From an uncultured Eubacteriales bacterium (GTDB lineage Bacteria > Bacillota > Clostridia > Oscillospirales > CAG-272), in assembly GCA_934371135.1 (NCBI GenBank), contig CAKRNO010000002.1:72623-136622 (forward strand): 64,000 nt of DNA. The letters are read 5' to 3'. This document shows positions 51,348-59,399 of the stretch, in pieces (within the stretch, counting starts at the first letter, position 1; every line of letters begins with the position of its first letter). A program made the translations under genes and the position numbers. The notes beneath the pieces were generated by a model. It worked only from the letters and a program-made list of their open reading frames with translations. It was not told the DNA's origin and ran no database searches.

Positions 51348-52124
51348 TCAGTGCCCCCCGTCTTTCGGGGCGTTCCCGCCCCCCTCCGCTGCCAGCATCG
51401 GCAGCAGCTTCTCCGCCGCCGCCATCTCCGCCTTGGGGCGGGAGCCGCCGGACGCCTCCTGCGGGGGGTACCCCGCGACCGTCAGGCGGACGTGAAATAC
51501 CTTCGCGTGCTCGGGGCCCTCGGTACCGATGACCTCGTAAGTGTACGGGATGTGCCGCCGCTCGCACCACTCCTTGACGGCACTCTTGGGGTTCTTCTCC
51601 ACCCGCCCGGCGCGGCGGTCGAGCAGGCGATCCACATCGTCGAGCCGGCGCACGACGTCCAGGATGACGGAAAAGTCCATCCCGCAGTCCAGCGCCACGG
51701 CGGCGATGATGCTCTCGAACAGGTCCTCGTTCGGCGAGTCCTTGTCGAGGACGTTCTGGTTGATGTCCCCCCGCGAGAGCCGCAGATACCGGTTGACCCC
51801 GAGGCGGCGCACCGCGTCCGCGAGGGCGCGCTTGTCGCTCATATTGCTCTTGATGATGGAGAAATCCTCCTCGGTGAAGCGGGTGACGAGCCCCCGCCTG
51901 CCGACCTCGCCGTAGCGGTCGAGGAGCAGGTAGGCGAGCGTCGCCGACAGCACGCTGTCCCCGAAGAATTCGAGCACCTCGTTCGACTGCGTGTCGGCGG
52001 CTTTTCCCCCCTGCGAGAGCTCGTTCACATACGACGACCGCGTGAACGCTTGGCGCAGAAGCGCCGGGTTATGGAAATGATAGCCGAGCGTGTCCTCCAC
52101 GGACGCGATCATGTGTTCCGTCAT
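51348..52124 (-). CDS. rnc: Ribonuclease III
   Basis: 258 residues. It cleaves double-stranded RNA in rRNA and mRNA processing. The catalytic signature is SNEVLEFFGDSVLSATL (family: NERLEFLGDAVL), with second acidic motif DLFESIIAAVALD. The C-terminal dsRNA-binding domain (KNPKSAVKEWCERRHIPYTY to the KAEMAAAEKLL helix) is complete, followed by a short Gly-rich tail. The ATG at 52124 follows GGGAG by 7 bases and overlaps the upstream gene stop by four bases. It is translated from the same transcript as the TfoX-N and HxlR genes, not with ftsY/smc or era as is usual. Confidence 0.93.
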   Translation of the reverse strand: MTEHMIASVEDTLGYHFHNPALLRQAFTRSSYVNELSQGGKAADTQSNEVLEFFGDSVLSATLAYLLLDRYGEVGRRGLVTRFTEEDFSIIKSNMSDKRALADAVRRLGVNRYLRLSRGDINQNVLDKDSPNEDLFESIIAAVALDCGMDFSVILDVVRRLDDVDRLLDRRAGRVEKNPKSAVKEWCERRHIPYTYEVIGTEGPEHAKVFHVRLTVAGYPPQEASGGSRPKAEMAAAEKLLPMLAAEGGGNAPKDGGH

Positions 52125-52447
52125 GCGTTGCTCCCTCTTTTCCCTGTCTTCGGTGCCGGCTCGGGCAGCTCTGCCCACAGCGCGTCCATGATACGCCGGA
52201 GCCCCTCCCGGTCGTCCGTGTCCTCGACGAGGAGCATTTCCTTTGCCCCCTCGTACGGCACCTCCAGAGGTGCCCCCGGCAGGAGGCGGCAGACCCCCGC
52301 CACCGGTTTGACGAGCAGGCGGTTGTCATAGATCCCGCCGACATATTTGCTGAGATAGTAGAGCAGATACTCCCCCATCATCGCCCGTGCGGTCAGTCCC
52401 GGGCACTGCCCGAGGATATAGTCCCGGAATTCCTTGCTGCTTGCCAT
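52121..52447 (-). CDS. TfoX N-terminal-domain protein
   Basis: 108 residues. The TfoX-N fold is recognised from ARAMMGEYLLYYLSKYVGGI, YDNRLLVKPVAG and YEGAKEMLLVEDTDD. Full TfoX controls competence in gammaproteobacteria, but stand-alone TfoX-N proteins in Firmicutes have no established role. The ATG at 52447 follows GGGAGAGGG. It is 19 bases downstream of hxlR and overlaps rnc by four bases. Confidence 0.85.
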   Translation of the reverse strand: MASSKEFRDYILGQCPGLTARAMMGEYLLYYLSKYVGGIYDNRLLVKPVAGVCRLLPGAPLEVPYEGAKEMLLVEDTDDREGLRRIMDALWAELPEPAPKTGKRGSNA

Positions 52448-52466
52448 GTCCCTCTCCCGTTCTCTG

Positions 52467-52787
52467 TCAGATGTTCTTGTACTCCGTGCCCCACGCCGCC
52501 ATCGCATCGAGGATGGGGCCCAGCGTCTCGCCGAGCGGGCTCAACGCATATTCGACCCGAGGCGGCACCTCGGGGTAAACGGTGCGCGTGATGATACCGT
52601 CCGCCTCCATCTCGCGCAGGCTGTCGGTCAGCACCTTCTGGCTGATGCCGTCGAGGTCCCGCCGCAGTTCATTGAAGCGCCACGGGCGCACGCGCAGGTT
52701 ACGGATAATGAGCAGCTTCCATTTGCTGCCGATGAGTTGCACCGTCGTCGCCACCGGGCAAACGGGCAGTTCTTCTTTTGTCCGCAT
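52467..52787 (-). CDS. HxlR/DUF24-family transcriptional regulator, one-cysteine type
   Basis: 106 residues, winged helix-turn-helix. The family pattern IGSKWKLLIIRNLRVRPWRFNELRRDL and GISQKVLTDSLREMEADG is intact. A single N-terminal Cys at position 10 (PVCPVATTVQL) corresponds to the redox-sensing Cys of YodB, HypR and QorR, which sense diamide, quinones or hypochlorite. It is divergent from the MBL/macro/SirTM operon and a near-perfect inverted repeat lies between. By analogy it should repress its own gene and the divergent operon until the Cys is oxidised. Start MRTKEELP at 52787. Confidence 0.9.
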   Translation of the reverse strand: MRTKEELPVCPVATTVQLIGSKWKLLIIRNLRVRPWRFNELRRDLDGISQKVLTDSLREMEADGIITRTVYPEVPPRVEYALSPLGETLGPILDAMAAWGTEYKNI

Positions 52788-52837
52788 AAGACACACCTCT
52801 CCTCCGGCATCGGGCCGTTCCCGTCATTCGTGCTTTT

Positions 52838-52866
52838 ATTATGACACGGCGGCGGCTTTTTTGCAA
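52838..52866 (-). promoter_or_regulatory. Promoter of hxlR-tfoX-rnc
   Basis: On the minus strand TTGCAA, 17 bases, CATAAT. Confidence 0.72.
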
Positions 52867-52883
52867 GCCCCCGCGCTATGGTT

Positions 52884-52912
52884 ACTTTTTTGTGCGTGAG
52901 GCATAAAAAAGT
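52884..52912. promoter_or_regulatory. Probable HxlR operator (inverted repeat)
   Basis: Arms ACTTTTTTGTGC (52884-52895) and GCATAAAAAAGT (52901-52912), complementary at 11 of 12 positions, with a 5-base centre. It lies between the -35 boxes of the two divergent promoters, 17 bases from one and 6 from the other, so one dimer could block both. HxlR/DUF24 dimers use sites of this kind. Confidence 0.75.
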
Positions 52913-52918
52913 GCGTAC

Positions 52919-52947
52919 TTTACAAGGCACGGCTCCGGGTCTATCCT
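52919..52947 (+). promoter_or_regulatory. Promoter of the MBL-macro-SirTM operon
   Basis: TTTACA, 17 bases, TATCCT; leader about 50 nt. The imperfect boxes fit a regulated promoter. Confidence 0.68.
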
Positions 52948-53004
52948 ATATCTGCAAGCCGGAGAGCGCCCGTCGCCCCGGACGAAAAAACAAGGAGAAC
53001 CACC

Positions 53005-53796
53005 ATGAACAAAAACAGTTTCCGCAAAGTGACACTCGCAAAGGGCGAGGTCGCCGTCTACGACGCCGGTACGCTCCGGCTCCACGCCTACAAGACCAAC
53101 GACCCGATGAGCGATGAGGTCTTCATCGTCGAAAAGGACGGGCAGGCGGTCGTTATTGAATCCCCCTGCTTCCGCGACAACATCGCCGAGCTGACCGCCT
53201 ACCTTTCCGGTCTGCGCGTAGCCGGTGTCCTCGTCGCCTACCATGCCGCAGGCGCCACATTCCTGCCGGACGTACCGAAGTACGCAACGCAGAACGCCGT
53301 CGCCTACTCCGAGGACGGCGGCGGGAAGGCGCTCATCACGGGCTTTACCGCCGCGTTCGGAGACGCGTTTGACCATTCCGTCCACCGGGTCACCCATCTC
53401 CTCGACGCCGGGGAGACCACCATCGGCGGTATCACCTTTGTGATCCACCCGACGCACGAGGCGTTCGACGTCGAGATCCCCGAGCTCAACGCGGTCTACA
53501 CGCACATGCTCGGGCATGACTGCCACTCCATCGTCGCCGGCGGGGCACACGCGGACGCGATGATTGCCGAGCTCCGCGGCTATATCGCCAAGGGGTATGA
53601 CATGATCCTGACCTCCCACTACACCCCCGAGGATCTGAAGGACGCCGAGACGAAGATCGCCTACCTGCAGGATCTCCAGCGCATCGCTGCCGAAAGCCGG
53701 AGCAAGGAGGACTTCCGCGCGGCGGTCGCCGCCCGCTACCCGCAGTACAGCGGCGGAAATTATCTCGACATGACGGCAGGCTTCTTCTTTGCCTGA
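53005..53796 (+). CDS. Metallo-beta-lactamase-fold protein lacking the metal motif
   Basis: 263 residues. The order of strands resembles an MBL hydrolase: DEVFIVEKDGQAVVIESP and NIAELTAYLSGLRVAGVLVA, then GITFVIHPTHEAFD and a final MILTSHYTPEDLKD. Where active enzymes have HxHxDH this protein has YHAAGATF, so at least three metal ligands are missing. It may be a binding protein or a degenerate hydrolase; the fold assignment is by pattern only. The ATG follows AAGGAGAA. First gene of the three-gene operon; its stop is one base before the macrodomain start. Confidence 0.7.
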   Translation: MNKNSFRKVTLAKGEVAVYDAGTLRLHAYKTNDPMSDEVFIVEKDGQAVVIESPCFRDNIAELTAYLSGLRVAGVLVAYHAAGATFLPDVPKYATQNAVAYSEDGGGKALITGFTAAFGDAFDHSVHRVTHLLDAGETTIGGITFVIHPTHEAFDVEIPELNAVYTHMLGHDCHSIVAGGAHADAMIAELRGYIAKGYDMILTSHYTPEDLKDAETKIAYLQDLQRIAAESRSKEDFRAAVAARYPQYSGGNYLDMTAGFFFA

Positions 53797-53797
53797 C

Positions 53798-54571
53798 ATG
53801 ACGCAAGCCGAGCGCAGGCATTATCTGATCCGCGCTCTCGCCGAGGAGCGCGGTACGGCAGTGCCCCTGCCGACGGGGGCGGACGAGCAGCGGCGCCTGC
53901 TCCGCGCGCTACTCAACCTCCGCCCTCCCCTGCCCGCGGATGCGACGTTTCTCCGTGTGCAGGATGCGTATCTGCGAGAGGAAACGCGGCGGCACGGTGT
54001 CACGGATGTCGGAAGTCTTGCGCCCGTGCGCCCCGGTATCTGCCTTTGGCAGGGCGACATCACCACGCTCCGGTGCGACGCGATCGTCAACGCGGCGAAC
54101 AGCGCGCTCCTCGGCTGCTTCTGCCCGAATCACAGCTGTATCGACAACGCCATCCACACCTATGCCGGGGTGCAGCTGCGCCTTGCCTGCGCGGACCTCA
54201 TGCGGGCACAGGAGCATGACGAGCCGACCGGCGGCGCTAAAATCACACCGGCATACAACCTCCCGTGCCGGTACGTCCTCCACACCGTCGGGCCCATCGT
54301 GGCAGGGCGGCTGACGGGAGAGCACCGCCGGGCGCTCGAAGCCTGCTATCTCTCCTGCCTCACGCTGGCGCAGGAGCACGGCATCCGCCATATCACCTTC
54401 CCCTGCATCTCCACGGGTGAGTTTCACTTTCCCGGGGAGGCGGCGGCACAGATCGCCGTCCGCACGGTGGAGCGTTACCGGGCGGGGAATGAAAACGCAC
54501 CCGAGGTGATCTTCAATGTCTTTAAAGAACAGGATCTCTTTCTTTACCGGCGGCTGCTCGGCTGTGACTGA
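53798..54571 (+). CDS. Zinc-type macrodomain ADP-ribosyl hydrolase
   Basis: 257 residues. After an 80-residue helical N-terminal segment comes a macrodomain: WQGDITTLRCDAIVNAANSA (ADP-ribose binding), the zinc motif GCFCPNHSCIDNAIH with C107, H112 and C114 as ligands, and the phosphate loop FPCISTGEFHFP. This is the SirTM-linked Zn-macrodomain class, which removes ADP-ribose from protein, in contrast to the MacroD type. It starts one base after the upstream stop (TGACATG), so it is translationally coupled, and its end overlaps the SirTM gene. Confidence 0.92.
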   Translation: MTQAERRHYLIRALAEERGTAVPLPTGADEQRRLLRALLNLRPPLPADATFLRVQDAYLREETRRHGVTDVGSLAPVRPGICLWQGDITTLRCDAIVNAANSALLGCFCPNHSCIDNAIHTYAGVQLRLACADLMRAQEHDEPTGGAKITPAYNLPCRYVLHTVGPIVAGRLTGEHRRALEACYLSCLTLAQEHGIRHITFPCISTGEFHFPGEAAAQIAVRTVERYRAGNENAPEVIFNVFKEQDLFLYRRLLGCD

Positions 54572-55421
54572 CCGGCTCCGCTCCGCGCTCGACCGTGCGG
54601 ACGCGGTCGTCATCGGCGCGGGTGCCGGGCTCTCCGCGGCGGCGGGCTATACCTATGACGGCGAGCGGTTCCGCCGCCATTTCGCGGATTTTGAAGCCGC
54701 GTACGGCTTCCGCGATATGTACACCGGCGGATTCTACCCTTACGCCTCACCGGAAGAATACTGGGCGTACTGGAGCCGCTATATCTTCATCAACCGCTAT
54801 GAGGACGCCCCGAAGCCTCTGTACCGGACGCTCCTGCACCTCGTCCGGGAGAAGGACTATTTCGCGCTCACCACCAACGTTGACCACTGTTTCCAGAAGG
54901 CAGGCTTTGACAAAAAGCGCCTGTTTTATACGCAGGGGGACTATGGGCTGTTCCAGTGCAGTGCACCCTGCTGCCAAAAGACGTGGGATAACGAAGCTGT
55001 GATCCGGCAGATGGTCGCAGAGCAGCGTGACCGCCGTATTCCGACAGACCTCCTCCCGCGCTGCCCCTATTGCGGGCGCCCTGCCACCGTGAACCTGCGC
55101 GCCGACGACCTCTTTGTCGAGGATGCCGGCTGGCACGCGGCGGCGGAGCGCTATGCGGATTTCCTGCGTACGCGCGGACGGCAGAGGGTGCTGTACCTGG
55201 AGCTCGGCGTCGGCTACAACACCCCAGGCATCATCAAGTACCCATTCTGGCAGATGACGGCGAGGAACCCCCGCGCCGTCTTTGCCTCGGTGAACCTCGG
55301 CGGCACCTTTGCTCCCCCGGAGATCGCCGACCGCTCCCTTTGCCTCACGGGTGATATCGGAGAGGTCCTGACCGCCCTCGACAAAGGCGGTCAGGACGGG
55401 CGTATCACCGTGGAGCCGTAA
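54516..55421 (+). CDS. Class M sirtuin (SirTM), protein ADP-ribosyltransferase
   Basis: 301 residues from ATG 54516. Rossmann motif VVIGAGAGLSAAAGYTYDGERF, then ALTTNVDHCF with the class Asn, and FYTQGDYGLFQCS, in which the usual catalytic sirtuin His is replaced by Gln, as in SirTM of Staphylococcus aureus and Streptococcus pyogenes. Two Cys pairs (CSAPCC and CPYCG) bind zinc. SirTM uses NAD to ADP-ribosylate rather than deacetylate. ATG 54516 has GAGG 9 bases upstream and overlaps the macro gene by 56 bases; the GTG at 54564 overlaps by only 8 bases and may be the true start. Substrate unknown: no GcvH-L or LplA2 gene is adjacent. Confidence 0.92.
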   Translation: MSLKNRISFFTGGCSAVTDRLRSALDRADAVVIGAGAGLSAAAGYTYDGERFRRHFADFEAAYGFRDMYTGGFYPYASPEEYWAYWSRYIFINRYEDAPKPLYRTLLHLVREKDYFALTTNVDHCFQKAGFDKKRLFYTQGDYGLFQCSAPCCQKTWDNEAVIRQMVAEQRDRRIPTDLLPRCPYCGRPATVNLRADDLFVEDAGWHAAAERYADFLRTRGRQRVLYLELGVGYNTPGIIKYPFWQMTARNPRAVFASVNLGGTFAPPEIADRSLCLTGDIGEVLTALDKGGQDGRITVEP

Positions 55422-55427
55422 AACAAT

Positions 55428-55456
55428 AGCCGCGGCAGATGCCGCGGCTGTCGTTT
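55428..55456. terminator. Bidirectional terminator between SirTM and pflA
   Basis: Ten-bp stem AGCCGCGGCA/TGCCGCGGCT (55428-55449); followed by TCGTTTT on the plus strand and ATTGTTTTA on the minus strand. Confidence 0.8.
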
Positions 55457-55484
55457 TGAAAGTTGAGCGGCGCGTCGGGCGCCC

Positions 55485-56234
55485 TCACTCACATAAGATT
55501 TTCTTTGCCCTCGCAACGGCGTCCGCGGTCGGCGCCGGTACGCCGGCGAGCCGGTAGGCGATGCCGAGTTTTTCATATTTCGGCACGCCGAGCGCATGAT
55601 ACGGCAGCACCTCCACGCGTTCCACCGCCGTCGGCGAGATTTCCCGCAGGCTGTCGATAAAGGCGCGGAGCGCGAGGAGATCCCCCTCGTCGTCCGTGTA
55701 TCCCGGTACGAGCACGCGGCGGATCCACATCCGCCCGTCATGCGCGGCGATATACCGCGCGAAGTCCAGGATGTTCTCGTTCTCGACCCCCGTCAACTGA
55801 CGGTGCTTTTCGGGGTCGATGAGCTTGATGTCCAGGAGAAACAGGTCGGTCAGATCAAAGAGCGGACGGAAACGCCCGAGCCACGCTTCCTCCCGCGTGA
55901 ACGGGTGCCCTGCGGTGTCAATCGTGGTGTGGACGCCCTTGCCCTTTGCGAGCCGAAAGAGCTCCGTGACGAAGTCCATCTGCATCAAAGCCTCGCCGCC
56001 GCTGACCGTGATGCCCCCGCCGTTCTTCCAGTAATGATGATAGCGGTACGCGGCGGCGAACGCCTCCTCCGGCGTTGCCGTATAGCTCCCGGGCGCCTCC
56101 TTTGCCCAGGTCTCCGGGTTGTGGCAGTAGAGGCAGCGCATGGGGCAACCCTGCAGAAAGAGGATATAACGCACGCCGGGGCCGTCCACCGCCCCGAACG
56201 TTTCGATGCTGTTGATGACGCCTTTTGTACACAT
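55485..56234 (-). CDS. pflA: Pyruvate formate-lyase activating enzyme
   Basis: 249 residues, radical SAM. It makes the glycyl radical on PflB with S-adenosylmethionine. The cluster-binding motif CPMRCLYCHNPETW (CxxxCxxC) and GGGITVSGGEALMQ (SAM binding) are intact; the N terminus GVINSIETFGAVDGPGVRYI is typical. It lies 69 bases downstream of pflB, and a hairpin in between probably lowers its expression relative to pflB. Confidence 0.96.
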   Translation of the reverse strand: MCTKGVINSIETFGAVDGPGVRYILFLQGCPMRCLYCHNPETWAKEAPGSYTATPEEAFAAAYRYHHYWKNGGGITVSGGEALMQMDFVTELFRLAKGKGVHTTIDTAGHPFTREEAWLGRFRPLFDLTDLFLLDIKLIDPEKHRQLTGVENENILDFARYIAAHDGRMWIRRVLVPGYTDDEGDLLALRAFIDSLREISPTAVERVEVLPYHALGVPKYEKLGIAYRLAGVPAPTADAVARAKKILCE

Positions 56235-56257
56235 GGCGCAAGCCTCCTTTGGAGAAA

Positions 56258-56284
56258 GAAACCTTGCCGCTCGGGCAAGGTTTC
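56258..56284 (-). promoter_or_regulatory. Hairpin between pflB and pflA
   Basis: Arms GAAACCTTGCC/GGCAAGGTTTC with a 5-base loop, followed on the minus strand by TTTCTTTCTCC: a weak or partial terminator within the operon. Confidence 0.65.
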
Positions 56285-56303
56285 TTTAAATTCTGACGGC
56301 AGA

Positions 56304-58559
56304 TCAGATGCTGTCGTGGAAGGTTCTGCTGATGACGTCCAGCTGCTGCTCGCGCGTCAGCGAAATGAACTTGACGGCGTAGCCGGAGACGCGGATGGTG
56401 AAGTTGGCGTACTCGGGCTTCTCCGGGTGCTCCATCGCGTCGATCAGCTTCTCTTTACCGAAGACGTTGACGTTGAGGTGGTGCGCCCCCTGGTCGAAGT
56501 AACCGTCGAGGATGTTCACGAGGTTTGCCGCTCTCTCCTCATCCGTATGACCGAGCGCGCTCGGGTTCATCGCCTGGGTGTTGGAGATACCGTCGAGCGC
56601 CCAGTGATACGGGAGCTTGGTCAGCGAGTTGAGCGACGCGAGCAGACCGTGCTTTTCGGCACCGTAGGACGGGTTGGCACCCGGTGCGAAAGGCGTCCAT
56701 GCCTCGCGCCCGTCGGGGAGCTCCCCGGTGAACTTACCGTACACCACGTTCGAGGTGATGGTCAGGATCGACGTCGTCGCCTCGGAGTTGCGGTAGGTGT
56801 GATGCTTCTTGATATCATCAAGGAAGGTCTTCAGGAGCCAGACACCGATTTCGTCGGCACGGTCATCGTCGTTACCGTACCGCGGGAAGTCCTCGCTGTC
56901 CCGCTCGAAGCCGCAGGCGAGCCCCTGCTCGTTGCGCTTGACCTTGACGCGCGTGTACTTGATGGCGCTGAGCGAGTCGATCACGTGCGAGAAGCCCGCA
57001 ATCCCGGTCGCGAAGGTGCGGCGGACATCGGTGTCGATGAGCGCCATTTCAGCCGCCTCGTAGTAGTACTTGTCGTGCATATACTGAATGAGGTTCAGCG
57101 TATTGACGTACAGCCCGGCGAGCCAGTCCAGCATCATCTTATACTTGGTGATGACCTCGTCATAGTCCAGGTATTCGGAGGTAATGGGCGCATAGTTCGG
57201 ACCGACCTGCTTGCCGCTCTTGAGGTCTACGCCGCCGTTGATGGCGTAGAGGAGCGCTTTCGCGAGGTTGGCTCTCGCACCGAAGAACTGCATCTCCTTC
57301 CCCGTCTGCGTCGCGGAGACACAGCAGCAGATGGAGTAGTCGTCGCCCCAGACCGGCTTCATCACGTCGTCGTTCTCATACTGGATGGAGGACGTCGCGA
57401 CGGAGATCTTGGCGGCGTATTTCTTGAAGCCGTCCGGCAGATGGCTGCTGTAAAGGACGGTGAGGTTCGGCTCGGGCGAGGGGCCCATGTTTTCGAGCGT
57501 GTGCAGGAAACGGAAGTCGTTCTTCGTCACCATGGAGCGGCCGTCAACGCCGATGCCGCCCACCTCCAGCGTTGCCCACACCGGGTCACCGGAGAACAGC
57601 TCGTTATAGGACTTGATACGCGCGAACTTGACCATACGGAACTTCATGACCAGGTGATCGATGAGCTCCTGCGCCCCCTCCTCGGTCAGGGTGCCGTTAT
57701 CGAGGTCTCTCTGGATGTAAATATCCAGGAAAGCGGAGATACGACCGACGGACATCGCGGCGCCGTTCTGCGTCTTGATGGCGGCGAGGTCGCCGAAGTA
57801 CAGCCATTGCACCGCCTCGCTCGCATTCTTCGCCGGTGCGGAAATGTCGTAGCCATAGACCGCCGCCATTTCCTTCATGCCCTTGAGCGCCCGGATCTGG
57901 TCGCTGATCTCCTCGCGCAGACGGATGATGTCGTCCGTCATGGTGCCGTCGCCGCAGTTGTGCTTGTCCTCCTCTTTCCAGGCGATCAGCTGATCGATAC
58001 CGTAGAGCGCCACGCGGCGGTAGTCACCGACGATGCGCCCGCGCCCGTAGGTGTCAGGGAGCCCGGTAATGATGTGGCTGCTGCGCGCGGCACGCATCTC
58101 GGGCGTGTAGGCGTCGAAAACGCCCTGGTTGTGTGTCTTGTGGTATTCGTTGAACACCTTGTGCAGCTCGGGGTCGACATGGTAGCCGTACATTTCGCAG
58201 GCTTCCTCTGCCATCTTGATGCCGCCGAACGGCATGAACGCGCGCTTGAGCGGCTTGTCGGTCTGGAGGCCGACGACGCGTTCAAGATCCTTCATGGATT
58301 CATCAATATACCCGGGACCGTAAGCGGTGAGCCCCGAGACGATCTTCGTCTCCTCATCGAGCACCCCGCCGCGTTCACGCTCGAGCTTCTGCAGCTCCTG
58401 CAGTTTTCCCCACAGTTTGTCCGTTGCCTCCGTCGGTCCCACGAGGAAGCTCTCGTCTCCGTTATACGGCTTGTAGTTCTTCTGGATAAAATCCCGGACG
58501 TTACATTCGAGCTTCCATTCCCGACCGGCAAAGCCGTTCCACGCACTATTTTCGAGCAC
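56304..58559 (-). CDS. pflB: Formate acetyltransferase (pyruvate formate-lyase)
   Basis: 751 residues. It cleaves pyruvate with CoA to acetyl-CoA and formate under anaerobiosis. The adjacent catalytic Cys are in YSICCCVSATQTGKEMQFFG; the glycyl radical site is RVSGYAVKFISLTREQQLDV near the C terminus. Start set at the GTG at 58559 (VLENSAWNGF), preceded by AAAGGAG, because the N terminus then matches the family; the 38-codon extension upstream is not conserved. First gene of pflB-pflA. Confidence 0.97.
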   Translation of the reverse strand: MLENSAWNGFAGREWKLECNVRDFIQKNYKPYNGDESFLVGPTEATDKLWGKLQELQKLERERGGVLDEETKIVSGLTAYGPGYIDESMKDLERVVGLQTDKPLKRAFMPFGGIKMAEEACEMYGYHVDPELHKVFNEYHKTHNQGVFDAYTPEMRAARSSHIITGLPDTYGRGRIVGDYRRVALYGIDQLIAWKEEDKHNCGDGTMTDDIIRLREEISDQIRALKGMKEMAAVYGYDISAPAKNASEAVQWLYFGDLAAIKTQNGAAMSVGRISAFLDIYIQRDLDNGTLTEEGAQELIDHLVMKFRMVKFARIKSYNELFSGDPVWATLEVGGIGVDGRSMVTKNDFRFLHTLENMGPSPEPNLTVLYSSHLPDGFKKYAAKISVATSSIQYENDDVMKPVWGDDYSICCCVSATQTGKEMQFFGARANLAKALLYAINGGVDLKSGKQVGPNYAPITSEYLDYDEVITKYKMMLDWLAGLYVNTLNLIQYMHDKYYYEAAEMALIDTDVRRTFATGIAGFSHVIDSLSAIKYTRVKVKRNEQGLACGFERDSEDFPRYGNDDDRADEIGVWLLKTFLDDIKKHHTYRNSEATTSILTITSNVVYGKFTGELPDGREAWTPFAPGANPSYGAEKHGLLASLNSLTKLPYHWALDGISNTQAMNPSALGHTDEERAANLVNILDGYFDQGAHHLNVNVFGKEKLIDAMEHPEKPEYANFTIRVSGYAVKFISLTREQQLDVISRTFHDSI

Positions 58560-58635
58560 GATGATTTCTCCTTTACTATGTTTTTCCTGAAATGCATCCG
58601 TCTGCGTCAAACGCCACTTCCGCATTTTCCTTTTA

Positions 58636-58664
58636 GTATTACTTATCATATCATGCTTTTTCAA
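58636..58664 (-). promoter_or_regulatory. Possible promoter of pflB-pflA
   Basis: On the minus strand TTGAAA, 17 bases, TAATAC, within an AT-rich block; the -10 box is weak. The bases from 58665 to 58816 hold nothing I can identify. Confidence 0.5.
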
Positions 58665-58816
58665 ATAATTCAATCCCTACCGTGCAGGCAATGAGCCCAA
58701 AATGCACAATCGGCGCCAGATTTTTTGGGGAAATTGGTGGCTTCCGGAGAAACCGTGCACAAAAACCGCCGAGGTACGGGACGCGTACGCCGGATCGCCT
58801 GTCTGCCCGTTCTGCC

Positions 58817-58853
58817 AAAACGAGCCGGACGCCCAACCCATCGGGCGTCCGGC
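58817..58853 (-). terminator. Terminator of the ogt-like gene
   Basis: Eleven-bp stem GCCGGACGCCC/GGGCGTCCGGC (58824-58853), followed on the minus strand by TCGTTTTGG. Confidence 0.82.
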
Positions 58854-58862
58854 TATCGTTGC

Positions 58863-59399
58863 CTATGACAGCGCGGTGTCTTTCTTCGGGACAAACATCC
58901 GGCGCATATCGGCGCGCTCCAGTGTCAGCAGCCCGACTTTCTTGTCGATGCCGCCCGCATATCCCGTCAGGCTTCCGTTTGACCCGACGACACGGTGGCA
59001 GGGGATGATGATCGAGATCCCGTTGTGCCCGACGGCGCCGCCGACCGCCTGTGCGGACATTGTTTCGAGCCCCCCCTCTGCCGCGAGCTGCCTGGCAATG
59101 TCGCCGTATGTGACGGTTTTTCCGTAAGGAATCTGCAAAAGTATTTTCCAGACCTCCTGCCGGAAAGGAGAGCCGACGGGATGCAGAGGCGGTAGAAAAT
59201 CCGGCTCCGCCCCGTCAAAATAAATATCAAGCCAACGCCTGGCTTCGGAGAGGACCGGCGTTTCCCTCTCCGTGCGTTCGTCCGACAGACCGCGCGCAAA
59301 GTATTTTTGCCCATCGAACCAAAGCCCCCTCATGCCGACCTCATCTGCCGCGAGCAGGATACCGCCGAGAGGAGAGCTGTACCGGGATGTGTAGATCAT
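58863..59399 (-). CDS. ogt: Methylated-DNA--protein-cysteine methyltransferase
   Basis: 178 residues. A suicide protein that transfers alkyl groups from O6-alkylguanine in DNA to its own Cys. The acceptor motif IIIPCHRVVGSNGSLTGYAG and the DNA-reading helix YGDIARQL are intact; the N-terminal domain (MIYTSRYSSPLGGILLAADE) is the short Ogt type without an Ada domain. Its ATG overlaps the stop of a small upstream frame. Confidence 0.95.
   Translation of the reverse strand: MIYTSRYSSPLGGILLAADEVGMRGLWFDGQKYFARGLSDERTERETPVLSEARRWLDIYFDGAEPDFLPPLHPVGSPFRQEVWKILLQIPYGKTVTYGDIARQLAAEGGLETMSAQAVGGAVGHNGISIIIPCHRVVGSNGSLTGYAGGIDKKVGLLTLERADMRRMFVPKKDTALS

Noticed and set aside
52121..52447. Competence regulator TfoX/Sxy
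   Set aside because: Only the N-terminal domain is present and no competence gene is nearby; named only by domain.
53005..53796. Active metallo-beta-lactamase hydrolase
   Set aside because: The HxHxDH motif is missing, so a catalytic call is not supported.
54516..55421. Classical deacetylase sirtuin (CobB)
   Set aside because: The catalytic His is Gln (TQGDY), and the macrodomain neighbour marks the SirTM class.
55596..58694. 1032-codon plus-strand open frame opposite pflA and pflB
   Set aside because: Mirror frame created by GC-rich codons; the minus strand encodes pyruvate formate-lyase and its activase with all catalytic residues.
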